A DNA stretch of 64,000 nucleotides from Allantophomopsis cytisporea (GCA_024752435.1 CP103029.1:62001-126000); one strand, 5' to 3'; numbered from the stretch's first letter, positions 34,402 through 47,273 are shown. Notes: generated from the sequence alone by a model not told the origin. A program made the numbers and translations.

Positions 34402-36984
34402 CTAACGGGTTTAGTGTGAGATGCCCGACTGGTGAAATGTGTGTGATGTGAGTTGATCAAGGTAAGGTAGATTGGATTTTATTGTCTGGGGGTCCGGAGA
34501 ATGTGGTTACTTTGTGGTATGCACTCTCCGAAAGTTGTAGATAGATTCTTTAGTCGGTGTACTCGGTGTACTCGACGATAGAGTCTGTGATGCCGTTCCT
34601 ATCTTCTTGTTTTTTTGTTTTTGTTTTTATTGTTATTGTATTTTCCGCATTCTTTACTATGTTCTTTTTCCTTTTTGTTTTTTTTCTTTTCCCTTTTTTT
34701 CAATTTTTTTTATCTAGCGATCTCCTCTTTAGCCGCGGTTTGTCTATCTATCTCCATGTGGCGGCCTGTTGATACGTAGTAATCCATATTTTACTACGGG
34801 AGCTTATGTGGGGTGGAGTAGCCTCTCTGATAGTTTGGTAATGAATGGATATCAGACTTTCATCCGCTTCCCGGCATGACAATGTCTGATTTAACAAGTG
34901 CGTGACTGACTGCCTGACTGATGATTACCGTTTACGATATGCCTGTACCAACAAATCTCTAATCATCTTGGTAAGTATGTCAGATTGTGTGCGTGCATGC
35001 GCGTACTATGATGCATATGTACGTAAACCAGAGTAGGAAGTACAGTAGAAGAACACCTGGTAATCGTACTCTTTTTTGCCTCTTTCTCTTCTCTTCTTAC
35101 GCCTCTTGTGACAGCTGCATAAGGTAGATATGATGGACCGGGGAGGGCGGAAGACGGAAAGAGAGGATTGAGGGGAGAGGGGTATAGATCGAGGGGTTGG
35201 GGAAAGGTAGAGTTATGACAAGGTAACGTAAAACAAAGCAAAGCAAATACGATGCACAGCCATTCTATTCCCTGACCCTTTTTTCTTTCCTTTTCTTCTC
35301 GTTCCCCTTCTTACTTTCTTCCAATATCGGAGTATTTTTATTTTGTTTTATGTGCTTATATAGATCTTCGGGTCCAGAACTATATCCATAGAATAGTCTG
35401 TGACTGCAAAATGGTTAATCAAAGCTCAGACTCCGTAGACGTTATGAATGGTGATTAATGATTCCCCTTCTCGCATTCAACACTACGTACACCAATGAAC
35501 CCGAGTAGTCCGGACTGAGTTTGGATTGACTGATGTAGGCTTAAACTTGGCTTGACCTGGCTTGACCTGGCTTGGCCGGGCTCGCAATGGCTTGAGAATG
35601 GAGCAGAATGACTACCAACTATGGTGTTGTGATGCTTGTATAGTACGTACTACTACATCGAAATTATTCTCTGGCCCCTCGGAAGACCTTCCTTTTCCCT
35701 TTCCCCTACAGAAAATTAAATACCAAAGAAAAGATGTCGGGCGCTGCACTAACGTTGGAAAAAGTCAGAGCTTTGGGGTCAAAAAGGTGGGGAACCAGGT
35801 TCGCATGGCTGTAATGGGGAAGATCATGGACAAAGTGACGGATCACGGGGACACATCGCATATGCATGCAGCTCTCTCTCTCTCCCTCTCACTAGGTACT
35901 TGAAGCTCGACTCACACTCCCAAGTATCAGGGAAGCATCGGCAAACATTCAAGACAAAAAGGGATTCGACAAGAGACAAGACATGAATGACATTTCTCCT
36001 CCGAACCGTAGAATCACTACGAATACTTGTCTGGTCTATGTACATACTCCGTGCGCACTCTATCTCCCTTAACCATGGCTTCTTCACCTTGACTTTCCTT
36101 GCACATTGACTTGTCCCTTGACTTGCCATCAAAATTGGCCTCTGCTTGGCCATGGCCTTGGACCACATTCTGATCATGTATGGGGGTATTCGTTACTCAA
36201 ACCCCCCCTCTTGCAAATCTGCGCTGTCTCTGCCCTGCCACATCTTGACATTCCATCGATTTGTGTCTGTGATTTTTGTGTCACCCGCATGTGCGGCTGT
36301 CCACTTGCTACCACCTCATCCGGAGTATTCTTAATAAAGAATGATTGATCAACAGTGTCAGAAGAGGCTCAAGAAGGGTCCCGAGGAAAGAAAGATGAAC
36401 CTCTGGGAGATTATGTCCATGTCAGTGCCGAGTCAAGGAGGGTCTTGACAGGTCACGAGATCGTTGATAGTGAGATAATAAAAGTACGATAGTCGGCGTA
36501 CTGTGTACACCGGCATCGTGTATACCCTTTACAGTAGAGTCGAGTACGAGAAGTCATGATGGATGATGTCCAATAACAATAACAAGATGAACAATAATTC
36601 TCCGTGGGATGTCTCTTCTCTTCACTTCTCTTCGCAATCCTCCCTCCGTATTATTCCTTCTCTTTCTCTTATTACCAACACACCCACCCACGATACCCAC
36701 CGATGCACGCCATGCCAACGATGCCCACGCTCATGCGCGGCGACTAGCATTCACCATTCTAGAACCTCTAGCTCGACTACCGTGCCACCGTACCTAATGG
36801 TGGCTATGGCTAAATTTACCATCATTCACCAACTGGAAGATTTACCCCACATTTGACAGTCAGCAAGGGTGAGCTCGCCCGCCGACAAGCCCCGATAGCC
36901 AGAGTCGAGCCAAGTCGAGTCAAGTCAAGCCAGGTCAAGTCAAACCAAACCAACACCGGAGCATCAAGAGCAGGTCAAGGTCCA

Positions 36985-37036
36985 ACACGCATGCGACGCA
37001 CATGCACACGCACATGCGCATGCACATGCAAAATTT
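36985..37036. repeat. Alternating purine-pyrimidine tract (CACATGCGCATG type)
   Basis: About 50 bp of GCATGC/CACATGC/ACGCAC units with nearly strict purine-pyrimidine alternation, a sequence type that can adopt Z-DNA. Confidence 0.6.
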
Positions 37037-37185
37037 GCATTCCTTGCGTATACAAGTGCAGTGCAGTTACAGTACAGTGCGCAAATCTCACCTACCGACA
37101 TTTACAGAAGGGCGAGAACATTGTGCGCATTGTGGTAGAGAGGTAACGCCACGATTGCTGGCTAAGGCGATAACACAGACACTGG

Positions 37186-37232
37186 AGGGATAGGGATAGG
37201 GATAGGGATGGGATAGGCATGGGATAGGCATA
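37186..37232. repeat. (GGGATA)n tandem repeat with variants
   Basis: Three to four GGGATA units followed by GGGATGGGATAGGCAT variants. This is G-rich and only superficially like telomere repeat. Confidence 0.8.
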
Positions 37233-38279
37233 ATGATCTACCGAGGATGGGAAACGCCTCATGGCCGAGGTCGGGAAATTGATTTGTGGAAGAATTTTTT
37301 TTTTGTTAATGGGCTGAGGAATGCTCTTGGGGGGAAATCATGAGAAGATTGTAAATCGGAAGGAGAAGGAAGAGAATGGGAAAAGAAGAGAAGGGGATTG
37401 GGTATGGTGAGGTGGAATCTGGATTGAAGGGGGTGAGTGAGTGAGGGTCGCAAAATTGATTCCGAATTGCTTGCGGGTTCACCGAGTACGAAGTTAATTG
37501 AGATTATTTCTTGTCGGCAAAGGACAACGGTTTCGCAATTTGATGCTCACGATGCTTCGTCGCATTGGTAATGCCAGTCCAAGTCAGTAGTACTCGTGAC
37601 AGGTATTTAGGAGTTGGGTACCGATATACCTTGCTTTGCCTATTACTATTCATATACTGTTACTCCGTACCTTACTTACCTGGTACATAATACGTATACA
37701 TACCCAGCAGCTGAAGATCAGGAGCACAGGAGCACAGGAGCACGTACATTATTATTGATCGTATCGTAGTAAGCTATGTTCTCGACCTGTCAAAGAGAAA
37801 AGGCTTACGATGTCAGAGTCCGTAGATTATGTAGCTTATCAGAGAAAGTAAGTAGGTAGTAAGGTAAGGTAAGGGATTTACTCAGATAAATTGTACGAGA
37901 ATAGATTTCCGGATAGCAACATATCGACGGAGGAAACGCAGGCATGTCAACGGGTATGATTGAGCGAGCATTGGGATTGGATATGCATAATAAGCATAGA
38001 CCTTTTCTCCTGGGCAAGTATAGCGCTCACCTCACACTGACAATCGCTCAGGATATTTCGATACTTCAATATCTTAGTACTTCAATATTTCAATCTTGCT
38101 TGTACAGTCTTACAATCCTACAATCCAATCTCTCACTTACTATGGTCCATCCATACCGAATGTTGCCTCGTCCTGTCATACAGAATCAAGATTGAGTACA
38201 GTACGAACCCTACACTTACATATATGTATGTATGTACATAATACCATACATGCTCCAAAACAAAAGCATATCTATTATC

Positions 38280-38302
38280 TACCTATCTATCTATCTATCT
38301 CT
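38280..38302. repeat. (CTAT)n microsatellite
   Basis: About five CTAT units, preceded at 38220-38236 by a short run of ATGT units. Confidence 0.85.
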
Positions 38303-38927
38303 ATGCAACAGGAACCTGTCAAGCTCCGAATCATCTGCACGCACGATCCGTCAACAACCCAGCAGCGCTCAACCTGCCCTCCAGAGTGCCGATTATTACC
38401 GCACTGGTCCTCAAACCAAACACCAAACCAAAGGAAAGCATGAAAATCCCCCACTCACACTAAGCAATTCACCCTCTTGCATCAGCATGGAGTGTCAGTG
38501 CCATATCCCCGTTCTCCCATGCAGAGCTGTTCATTCCCATGACCACAATCAGATTGAGAAGAGAATCGAATCGAGAGAGAGAGCACCCATAATAAAAAAT
38601 TCGACAGATTTCCGAACCCCCACTTCACTCCCATGTGCCGCTCATAGCCTGTTCCTGACCTCAAACCCCCTTTGGGCATGCAGACATACAGACTCTCCGA
38701 CATGCAGACATGCAGGCCAGCTTACCTTACTCTGCAGAGAGGCTCTGTGGCCCCGTGCTGTGCCGCCGCCAAAAAGAAACGGTGCCTGTAAAGTCAATTA
38801 CTTGTCGCCGCCCCGTACCTGAATTCGCTGACCTCTCCTCCCACCTCAAGTCTCGAATCTCAAAATCCACAGTAGCAACTCAAGTGCCTCACAACTGAAG
38901 CCTACAAATGCCCAAGACCCCAAGAAC

Positions 38928-38956
38928 TACCACTACCACTACCACTACCACTACTG
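38928..38956. repeat. (ACTACC)n microsatellite
   Basis: About five ACTACC units. They yield a poly-Thr run in a plus-strand frame that I do not accept as a gene. Confidence 0.85.
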
Positions 38957-39189
38957 TATCTTTCTCTCCCCTCACAGAAAAGACTCCGAAGAAGGCCCTT
39001 GCTCCATATTTCTCCCGCAATCCAAACCCTTCCTATATGACCAGCGCAAACCCACATCCCATCCTCTCCAGGAAAGAAGAAGAAGAGAAGAAAAAAGGGC
39101 TCGGGAGGAGAAACACGGAGCACGAAAGCCGGAGAACCTTCTCCAGTTCAGTGGACCTCTGCTTTCTCCAGTCACCTTTTCTCCAGGTG

Positions 39190-39219
39190 GGGAGAGAGAG
39201 AGAGAGAGAGAGAGAGAAC
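39190..39219. repeat. (GA)n microsatellite
   Basis: About 14 uninterrupted GA dinucleotides. Confidence 0.9.
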
Positions 39220-40733
39220 GAGAGGGTTCGGTTGCATGAGCATTTCTTCCCCGGGCTCTCCTCTCCTTCGCTGAATGCACTCGCCACACACACCGCGCCA
39301 CAGCGATGTGTGACCTCATGCCCATGCGGATTGGCGCCTTGCTAGAATTGTCCTTCACCTTGACCGAACGTCTGACTCTAACTCTTCTGACTTCATTTCA
39401 TTCCTACTTGCTCGGCCGCCCCACCCTGTCTATCTGCGATCCGATGCGCCACATGGAAGACGTCAATTGATGTCAGTGTGACGACGCTTCAGGCGCATCG
39501 CTATCTGTGAAGCGAAGGCTTGGAGGATTCGTTTCGATGCTGAGCTCATTTCGATGAGATCGAGATTCGCTCTTTGTGATGCAATTGCTGTGGGCGAATT
39601 TGTTTCCCACGCTGGAGGGATTGTGTAACTGCGTAAGTATGGCTGAGGCTCACGTCGTTTGTGAATATCGGATCGTCTGCTATGAGATAAGGATTGGGAC
39701 TGATGTCACATTGACTTCTTTCCTTGATATTCTTTTGCTGTGATGTCAATATCTGTCTCTGCAAAGGTCATCGCAATTCCCATCTCAACTTTCACTACCT
39801 TTCCCCCTTTCTCATGTCAGATCAAATTTTTTTACACCTCTTGGCTTAAGTTCGTGGATTGGGATATTATTGTATTTCCACTCATATTCTCTCATATTCA
39901 TTGACTTTTTAGGAGTTTCTTCAGTGCCTCCATGTTCAATTTCTTATGATTTTGTCAATGGTAGAAGTCTTACCTAGACTTTCTTTTACTGTCTGTTCAT
40001 GTCGTCTTTGTTATATATCCGGCAACAATTATAGGATCATCTATACGACTCTAGACGGTAGGTTTCCTTCTAGTAAGTGTTGCTTAGATATCGATGGCGC
40101 TCTTAACTATATGTGATACAGCTATCACGGGGGCTTCTGTCAATGTTACCCAACTGACTCAAATCCTTTTGGAGGATTCCTGTTTTCAAAAGTGGCAGTG
40201 ATACAGACAGACAATGTGTCGAGATATCCTGAGGTAAGAGTATACGCTTCGTAAGCATCAAATTCACTACAACTATCTCGTGGTTAAGACGCAAGCATAA
40301 CATAATAGCAAAGCATTTGTCGCAAGATCACTTTCTCCCTGAAGAATTGACGAAATCTATAGCAGAAGAAACCCTGCTTTGAGATGTTGCACTTTTGTTT
40401 TTACTCTTACTCCGGACGCTTTCAAGAACGAGCACAAGTTCTTGCATCTTGGTAAATCGACACTACATCATCTCAATATCTGCAAACCTCAAATCGATCA
40501 CCGACTACACTCTCAATACCCAAAACGCCATTGCCAGTATACCTCCAATTATCAGAGCAAGACCATTACGCTTTCACCTCACAGCTCCAACAAGGTTTTG
40601 AAATCACAACTTAAACCTCACTCTAACCAAGCGCAATCCCCCCTCCCTCATCTGTGTTCGAAAGCCTAGCCCTCGGTCAGCCAACGCCTAACTCCCACCT
40701 ACCAACTCCCACCCAAGCCACCAGACAGCAAAC

Positions 40734-41000
40734 TTACAGATATCGCACTCCCTTCGTAATCTTCCATATGGACCACACAATTATCGTCCCAAAAATGACC
40801 GCATACAGCGATACGAAGAGAAAAAGTTGCGTCTCCAGAGTCATATGTTTGTCCGCCCAGTCGAGCTTTCTGAACGGCACTGATTCAATATCGCTGCAGC
40901 AGCGCGGCTTGGGGATTGGATTGCAGCTTTCGATGGCGCTGGCATAGTAGGTAGTTGCCATTGCAGTGGGGAGAGTGCCGAGGAGAAGGAGGGCGGCCAT
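40734..41000 (-). CDS. Small putative membrane protein with signal-like N-terminus
   Basis: An 88-aa frame from ATG 41000 in good context (ACAACAATGG). It opens with a hydrophobic signal-like segment (MAALLLLGTLPTAMATTYYA), has a short luminal part with three Cys (SCNPIPKPRCCSD), then a second hydrophobic helix (LFLFVSLYAVIFGTIIVWSI) and a short basic tail. A TATATG lies about 90 bp upstream on its strand. I recognise no family. It could be a small type I or two-helix membrane protein, or chance; the matching signal, helix and start context favour a gene. Confidence 0.42.
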   Translation of the reverse strand: MAALLLLGTLPTAMATTYYASAIESCNPIPKPRCCSDIESVPFRKLDWADKHMTLETQLFLFVSLYAVIFGTIIVWSIWKITKGVRYL

Positions 41001-42368
41001 TGTTGTGGATGGAGTTGGAGGGCTGAGGTGAGTTTAGTTCTCAGATTTGAGAGGTGTGGTAAGTAACTGGTTTGCACTCAAGACAAGTAAGCATATATGG
41101 AACTCTTTGGCAGTGCAGGCAGCAGGATTCCTCACTGACAATGACCGACAACGTGATAGCTCAAATCACAAGCCTCGCCAAACGTAAATCGGACAAATCA
41201 ACGTGTATTGTGTTGGATGTACACGTACTACAATGCTATTTGAGGTCTTGCTTGGTCTGCTTTCGGACTAGCTACCTGTTGCGACGGATGGTTGCTGCTG
41301 GGAGTCTACTGTAGATGGTCGGATTCAGCCTCACAAATGACGTTCAGATTGTGTGTCTTGGCCTGATTTGGTTGATCCACTTTCTAGCGAGGCAGGGGTG
41401 GTTGAATATGGAATTCAAGCAGGTCTGGATGATATGTTGGAGTTGAAAGAGGTTTGAGGAACGAGGTTTGAGGAACGAGGTTTAATGAAGATATCCGTGG
41501 TACTTATAGGAAAGGGTTCAGGTTATACTCAACGTTCTTGTTTCATCCTAAATATACGAAAACCTCCTCTTAGCAATTTTTAGTGTTGCGGGCGTGGATT
41601 TTGTTGTAGGGTGGCTTGATCATTGAGATATATGACTACACATGGCAGTTTCGTGCGAGTGTTGACCTGACTTGCAATATTGGTTTAAATAGTACAGAAT
41701 GGTGAAGGCTTTGATAATGACAAAATGAATACTACTGATGAGATGATCCGGCTTGAATGGACTCGGGTAGATTGTGCAAGTTTCTGGTAAACGTTAGTGT
41801 GTCTATTCAAGAGAGAAGGATACTGGGGACAAGAGTGTGTTCATATAAAGCCGCTGGCATGTATCAGTGCCTCGCAACTTTGGAAGAAGATTTACTGGCT
41901 TTGGTGAGACTAGTCATGAAGTCCTAACGACTTGACAGCCATCTGGAATGAAATAAAAAATATATTGATGATAACAAAAGAAGGCCAACAGCGACGATAG
42001 AGGCTAACTGCTCGCAGAGAGTACGACTTCGTCAAGTGCTTCTCCTCATCTCATGCCTTATGACAATGTAGATGCTAAGGGGGCGTAAGGTTTAACAATT
42101 TCTTATTTGCTTCTTCACCTTGATAATCAAAGGTCATTTCTGAATACATTGATGCCGATCCTTTATGTTGAAGAAGCAGGATGCACGTTAGTTCCGACTC
42201 ACTTCGTTCAGAAGTCATAAGTCAAGATATCAAATCTGATACAGACTTCGAATATGTAAAATTTAGACTGAAATAAGCATATAGCCATCCTGACATTCAA
42301 ATCGTATGTGACAATCTGAATAACCCTACACGCTCACAAGATGATGCATATCATCATACTCAAACATC
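41001..42368. other. Intergenic, no gene seen
   Basis: 1.37 kb between the small membrane protein and the P450 stop. A 14-bp tandem repeat (GAGGTTTGAGGAAC, about 2.5 copies) is at about 41449-41483. No credible frame. Confidence 0.5.
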
Positions 42369-44179
42369 TCATACCCTGACCCGTCGTGAAATCGTCATCG
42401 GAATATCTTTTTGAAATACAAACCAAGCGTTGTGATATTTCCATTGATGATTTTCGTTGACAAGTTTAATCTAAAACGAACTTCAGTGACTTCTCTGCTA
42501 TTCTTGATTTGCTTGGCTCTTGAAGCTAAGGGTGGGAATGAAGGAGAAAAATGTTACTTACATCAAACAAACTATACAAAGTTGCAAACAACTTATACGT
42601 CTCAAGCATCGCTAGATATCTCCCCAGACATACCCTATTACCCGCTCCAAACACGAAATCTGCCACGCTCTTCATCCTCCCGTACCTCTTTTCGAACGCT
42701 TCCTCACTCTCCAAGTCCTTTCTCAACCATCTATCAGGATTGAACTGATCCGCATCTTCGCCGAAAACATCAGCGTCCTGATTTGTGACGGCAGGATTGA
42801 TACCTATATTTGTGCCACCGGGAACAAAGCGCCCATCTGGTAGTGTGAAGCCAGATTCAGGAACAACGCGTTCAATCACTAGAGCGACACCAGGATTGAC
42901 ACGTAGGGATTCGCGGATAACAGCATCGAGGAAGGACAGTCTTTGGATATCTCTCCATTGCGCGGGTAGAGAAAGATTTGCGGTGTCAAGCTCTGATTTA
43001 AGCTTGTTATATGCGGAAGTGTTCTTAGAAAGGTAATAAACCACAGCACGTAGAGCGGCTGAGGTCGTATCTCCACCGGCGAGAATGTTGAGGATAAGAT
43101 AGTTCACGATCTGGTTGTCATCAACTATTTCGGGATACGTTGTCTTGAGTTTGAGATACTTATCTAGAGAGCGCTCGACATTACCCGATTCTTGGCCGTT
43201 GGAAGCAAGTTCCTTTTGGTACTTAGCTAAGACCTCAAACGCGTATAGGAAGCCGGTTAGTGACGGCTTGGGTCCAAACTGTTTGATAGGATTCTTGTCA
43301 AGAAAATGGTCAAGCCAAGGGATCTGAGAGATCTGGGGAAGTAATGAGTGGTCTGTATGTTTGTTTAACTGGGGAGAAGAAGGTACTGGTGCGAAATAGT
43401 AGAGCCCATTTGTATTATCAGCAATGAGATCGTCTACATCCTTCTCTTGATCTATAAAACCATAGTGATGTCCGAAACTGATATTGGCAGTTGCATCCCA
43501 AGCAACTGGAGGCGCAATCAGCCACAACATTTCTACTAGTAATGTATCATCGATGTTCTTACAAAAAGTAAGCCAGTCATCCATCATACATGTCTTGCCA
43601 GCGTTTGGTTTATCCGCAAATTTTGTACCAAGCTTGTCAGTCAACTTAATTAAGGTTTCGTCGATGAGTGGCTCCATCTTTTTAACCTCGCTCATACCCC
43701 ACATACTTCGAATAGGCTTCATATATCTATCGTGCCAGTCATTGTCGCGTGTACTGAAGATGTTTTGTAGCCGTTGGCCATTCATTACAATATCATTCGG
43801 TGCGTACATCTCACTCTGATCATGTCTCATTAGAAAGATCTGGTGAACTCAAACTTTACATGATATGCAGAGCTAACGGTACCTTTTTCCAGGTATTTTT
43901 AGTACCATATATGGATTTGATGAGGCTTGGATCGCTGATGCTAATAGTGTTTGGACCAATCCGTACAGCAGAGCCATACTTGCGGTGCCACTCGATGTTT
44001 GACTCATCGAAACGTCCAGATGTCACCACGATAGCACGCCAGATGTTCGTGAACTTGGCCATAAATGGTCCGGGGAAAGCGCGTAAAGGAGAGAAAAGCA
44101 ATTCCCAAGACAGAATGGCTGCAACTGAGCAAATGACAGCCCAGAGAAGCGGATTGTTGATATCATCGAAGAAAGCCAT
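42369..44179 (-). CDS. Cytochrome P450 monooxygenase (fungal, pisatin demethylase-like group)
   Basis: Four exons, complement(42369..42470, 42562..43505, 43563..43815, 43883..44179), give 531 aa. The N-terminal membrane anchor (LLWAVICSVAAILSW) and PGPF hinge are present. AGGDTTS (326-332) is the I-helix oxygen-binding motif, ERESLR-type ExxR is Glu382/Arg385, FNPDRW is the PERF-like motif, and FGAGNRVCLG holds the haem ligand Cys476. The small last exon, after a 91-nt intron, supplies the conserved ending IKLVNENHQWKYHN and AWFVFQKDIPMTISRR. The 57-nt intron 2 (GTAAGA...CAG) is stop-free and in frame; removing it restores DDWLTFFAWDATANISFG. It acts at the ER with a P450 reductase. The substrate is unknown; similarity to the pisatin demethylase/toxin-pathway group is from memory. 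Confidence 0.92.
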
Positions 44180-44465
44180 GGTGAACCTCAGAGTTGGAAT
44201 ATTTTCATTTGTTGTGCAACTTGGAATACTAACAATTCACGAGGTGGAGAAGCAAAGTCGTATCAGCAAGAATCCCTGACCATATTGCAACATATGTTTG
44301 TCGTCCGACAATTACCCCTCAGTCCTCGACTCGTTGCTAACACTTCCATATACAATATAAAGTCCACAGCACAGAATCTTTGGTGGACAACACGAATCAA
44401 AGTGAATGTAGACTTACAGAGTGCATCTATAAGATACTTCATCACTTGCTTTGATCTCCTCCATC

Positions 44466-44590
44466 ACACCCTCTGGCCGAGCGGTTCTGCTGGAAACTTC
44501 AAGCACTGTCTTCTTTACGTCCATCGAGCGTATATGTTCAGGGTATTGTATGACGTACGCTGTAAGTCGAACCGCTCGGCCAGAGGGTGT
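44466..44590. repeat. Perfect 22-bp inverted repeat with 81-bp spacer, tRNA box A-like core
   Basis: The arms 44466-44487 and 44569-44590 are exact reverse complements over 22 bp; flanking bases do not pair. Each arm contains TGGCCGAGCGG, which fits the tRNA internal promoter box A (TRGCNNAGYNGG). The spacer holds a 6-bp pair (AGCGTA at 44527-44532, TACGCT at 44556-44561). No tRNA cloverleaf can be drawn: the D-stem does not close and no T-arm is in place. It lies 290-410 bp upstream of the P450 start. It may be a hairpin-forming element, a miniature mobile-element footprint or a regulatory dyad. Confidence 0.85.
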
Positions 44591-46721
44591 ATTTGTCGAT
44601 GGTCCATCGTATCTTACCCTCGCTTCCAAATGTGATACTATCGATACCTATCAATGAAAAATCAATTACCCAAGGTAGCAACCCTGTACTTGACACAAAC
44701 GAAGATCGACACTCAACATTCCTCTCGGCAGATTCAATCGTCTCGCCGCCAATCTCAAATGTTTGTGTCAGGCATCACATATCTATCAAGTTCTATCGTT
44801 GCCCACTGAGTGTCCGTGCTCGAGTCAGTCTGAATTTGAAAATCCGCGAGAAGCAGGCATGGGCCATATCTTCCCATTGCGATAACTTCTTATCAGTTGT
44901 CAGCTCATTTCACTACCATGCTCACCCTCCCTGTTGTTGAGAGCTGGCCTGCCGATGTACGTATGCAGAGTAATATCCAGTTCCCTGCTCGCTGCCGACC
45001 TTGTAACCACTGGCTGCTTGACAAGCTTTTCTTGAGCTACAAGTACTTTCTTGATTTACGGAGGTTATCAAAGGCCCCGAGAAATTGACGGCCTGAGAGT
45101 TATTTACTTACGGGACCTCAGATGCTTCCTGGCAAAACCATGTAGTCCGGTAGAAATACACAGATAAAGGATGTCCATCAACGAGTGCGTGCACTGTTCG
45201 TGCTTTGCAGATCGTCACGATCATACAGAAATTATCTCTCTTTCCATATCGGCGACCACTCTAAGAAATATTCATAGGGTTGCGTGAGTTACATCAAGCA
45301 CACCACTAATTAAAAATAAAGTCCTACGTTGCCTACAGCAGCAAAGTCCACCACCACGCCGCGCCTTGGATGCTACTGCCAGTGGGCGCTTGGGTATCTC
45401 TAAGAGCATCTAGGTTTTCTTAGGCACGGTACGACGCCACGAAGCGGATATTTATCGCACATCGAGATTGCTTTGAGAAGGGTCTTGTCATTTCACACAC
45501 ACGAGTCGACAGAACGATAATGGCAAGGTAATACCGAAACCTTTTTCTTGTCGGTCGAGGCGTTCTGAGGCGTTTTCTTTTTGCTTGATGTCTTTGACGG
45601 TGGCATCGGGGAACTTAGGGTTATGGATTTGTGATGGGGTTTTTTTTGACGGGCTTACGTATGGAGGTTTATGCGTAACTGAAGATCCAGTTGCGGTGAG
45701 GCTCTCTGGTTCCCTTTGGCGGTCATGTTTGGGGATGACTTTGATCGTTTTTGGAGGTTGTTGGGGTGGACGAGTGGAGTCGTGACGGGCGCCTGTGAGC
45801 AGATGGGGATAATCGATACGTCGGTCATATTGGCATCCTTGTACCGACATAATCAGAAACAGATGAGGGTTAAACATGCAGATAGACTTTGATTGTGGAT
45901 ATGATGAGAAACTGTGTTGCATCATATCTACTGTATTTTCAAGTGTGTTACTGAAGGTTGAGGTGCGTACGATAACTATACTTATGTATATGTTACTGTC
46001 GTACATATATGTGTCACGGTGAACGTCCGCAGTATGCAAGAATATGCGGGTGCGCCTTTGTGTCTCGGAAATGAGTATTTTGTGGCGACGGTATTGCATA
46101 GATAAGAGAGAGTCAGTCAACAATAAATATAGACAGCCTGTACATATGTATGAAGATGTCGTCTCGTCCATACATAAGATGCACAGATATCTCGAGAGAT
46201 TAATCAAAGCAAACCAATTTATGAAAAGCCAGTGGTTGATTCGATGCAAGTGGTCAGTTTGAGTGCGGGTATGGGGTAGGGAATAGGAGTAGCTGGATTG
46301 GCCTGGGCTAAATTTGATTTGACCGATGAGAGTTCAATTGCTATTGCTTTCTGATTTGTATGGAGTATTCTAGTACGAGTAGATACACGGACTGGATGAG
46401 AGTGCGTACACACATACGACACACTTTTCTCAAGTGTACACAATGTACATACAGTACAATATACAAAGCCTGCCGATGGCATTAAAAGGATGCGCCTCAG
46501 GGTCCCCCGTACATCCAAAGATAGCTAAGATGAGATTGCCCAGACAAGGGGGTCTCTACACTTCGACACACCTAGACAAAGTTGAGACTAAACCAAATAC
46601 ATCTAATCAAGATGGTGGAACGAGAAGTGGAGGGCCATGTCTAGTGGAGTGCAGTCTAGTGAGGTCTAGTGAGGTCGACTGCCAGAAAATAAGTAGAAAT
46701 AGTGTCTATCTTAAGGTAGGA

Positions 46722-46770
46722 GGAGGAGGAGGAGAGAGAGGAGAGAGGGGAGAGGAGAGACCAGAGTCCA
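46722..46770. repeat. Purine tract (GGA)n/(GA)n
   Basis: About 50 nearly pure purines on the plus strand, starting with GGAGGA units and passing into GAGAGG. Confidence 0.8.
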
Positions 46771-47264
46771 GAGACCAGAGACTAGGCATCGGAAAGACCA
46801 GAGGCAAAAGAGACATAAGACAACCAACTCGAGACAGATATTCACAATAAAGATCGTGAGATTGCCAATGTTTTGAATGATTCGATCTGAATATCGTCAT
46901 ACTATCGTCAACTTCAAGGATCAATAGACTCGCTTCGACCTTGTGGTTGCCATAAAATACCTGCGCCTGCCATACACTTACGTCGAATACGAATCTCTAC
47001 ACGAATCCTCCACGCAATCTGGTGATCCATTATCCACATTCAAAACTTCTAAACTCCCACAAGTCCCGACTACCGCTCCCCTCAGCCACAAATATCATCA
47101 CCACGAACCAAGCATCAGCGACAAGTGATCCTCAAACCAGGAAACCTTTATAATCCTGCCTCTGCTGACACAAGTCAATCTTCTTTGAATCTTTTACCCG
47201 CCAAATTGCGAAGTTCGATAATTCGCCAATTCCCTTGTCTTTTTAAACTTTGCGAAATATACAG

Positions 47265-47273
47265 ATGCATTGA
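47265..47273 (+). promoter_or_regulatory. Two-codon upstream ORF (ATG CAT TGA)
   Basis: A minimal uORF ends only 3 nt before the main ATG at 47277. If present in the mRNA it should lower initiation, since reinitiation across so short a gap is poor; leaky scanning to the main ATG in strong context (GAACCATGG) would bypass it. Whether transcription starts upstream of it is unknown. Confidence 0.5.

Larger units (their letters stand above)
34402..40733. other. 6.3-kb gene-poor stretch rich in microsatellites
   Basis: No open frame here shows a domain, a plausible signal or good codon character on either strand. Several frames are simply translated microsatellites. It contains T-rich runs (34600-34720), short direct repeats (35545-35585, 36900-36945) and the arrays listed separately. 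It could be a long regulatory region, a non-coding transcript or neutral spacer. Confidence 0.5.

Noticed and set aside
37186..37232. Interstitial telomere repeat
   Set aside because: The unit is GGGATA with GGGATGGGATAGGCAT variants, not TTAGGG; a plain minisatellite explains it.
38908..39345. 145-codon plus-strand frame starting MPKTPRTTTT
   Set aside because: Composed largely of translated (ACTACC)n and (GA)n repeats.
44466..44590. tRNA gene in the inverted repeat
   Set aside because: The box A-like sequence and a 7-bp closing stem are there, but the D-stem does not pair, no T-arm sits before the acceptor, and the symmetry is explained by the inverted repeat itself.
45488..46249. 253-codon minus-strand open frame
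   Set aside because: No domain, odd composition, no family likeness; probably chance in intergenic DNA.
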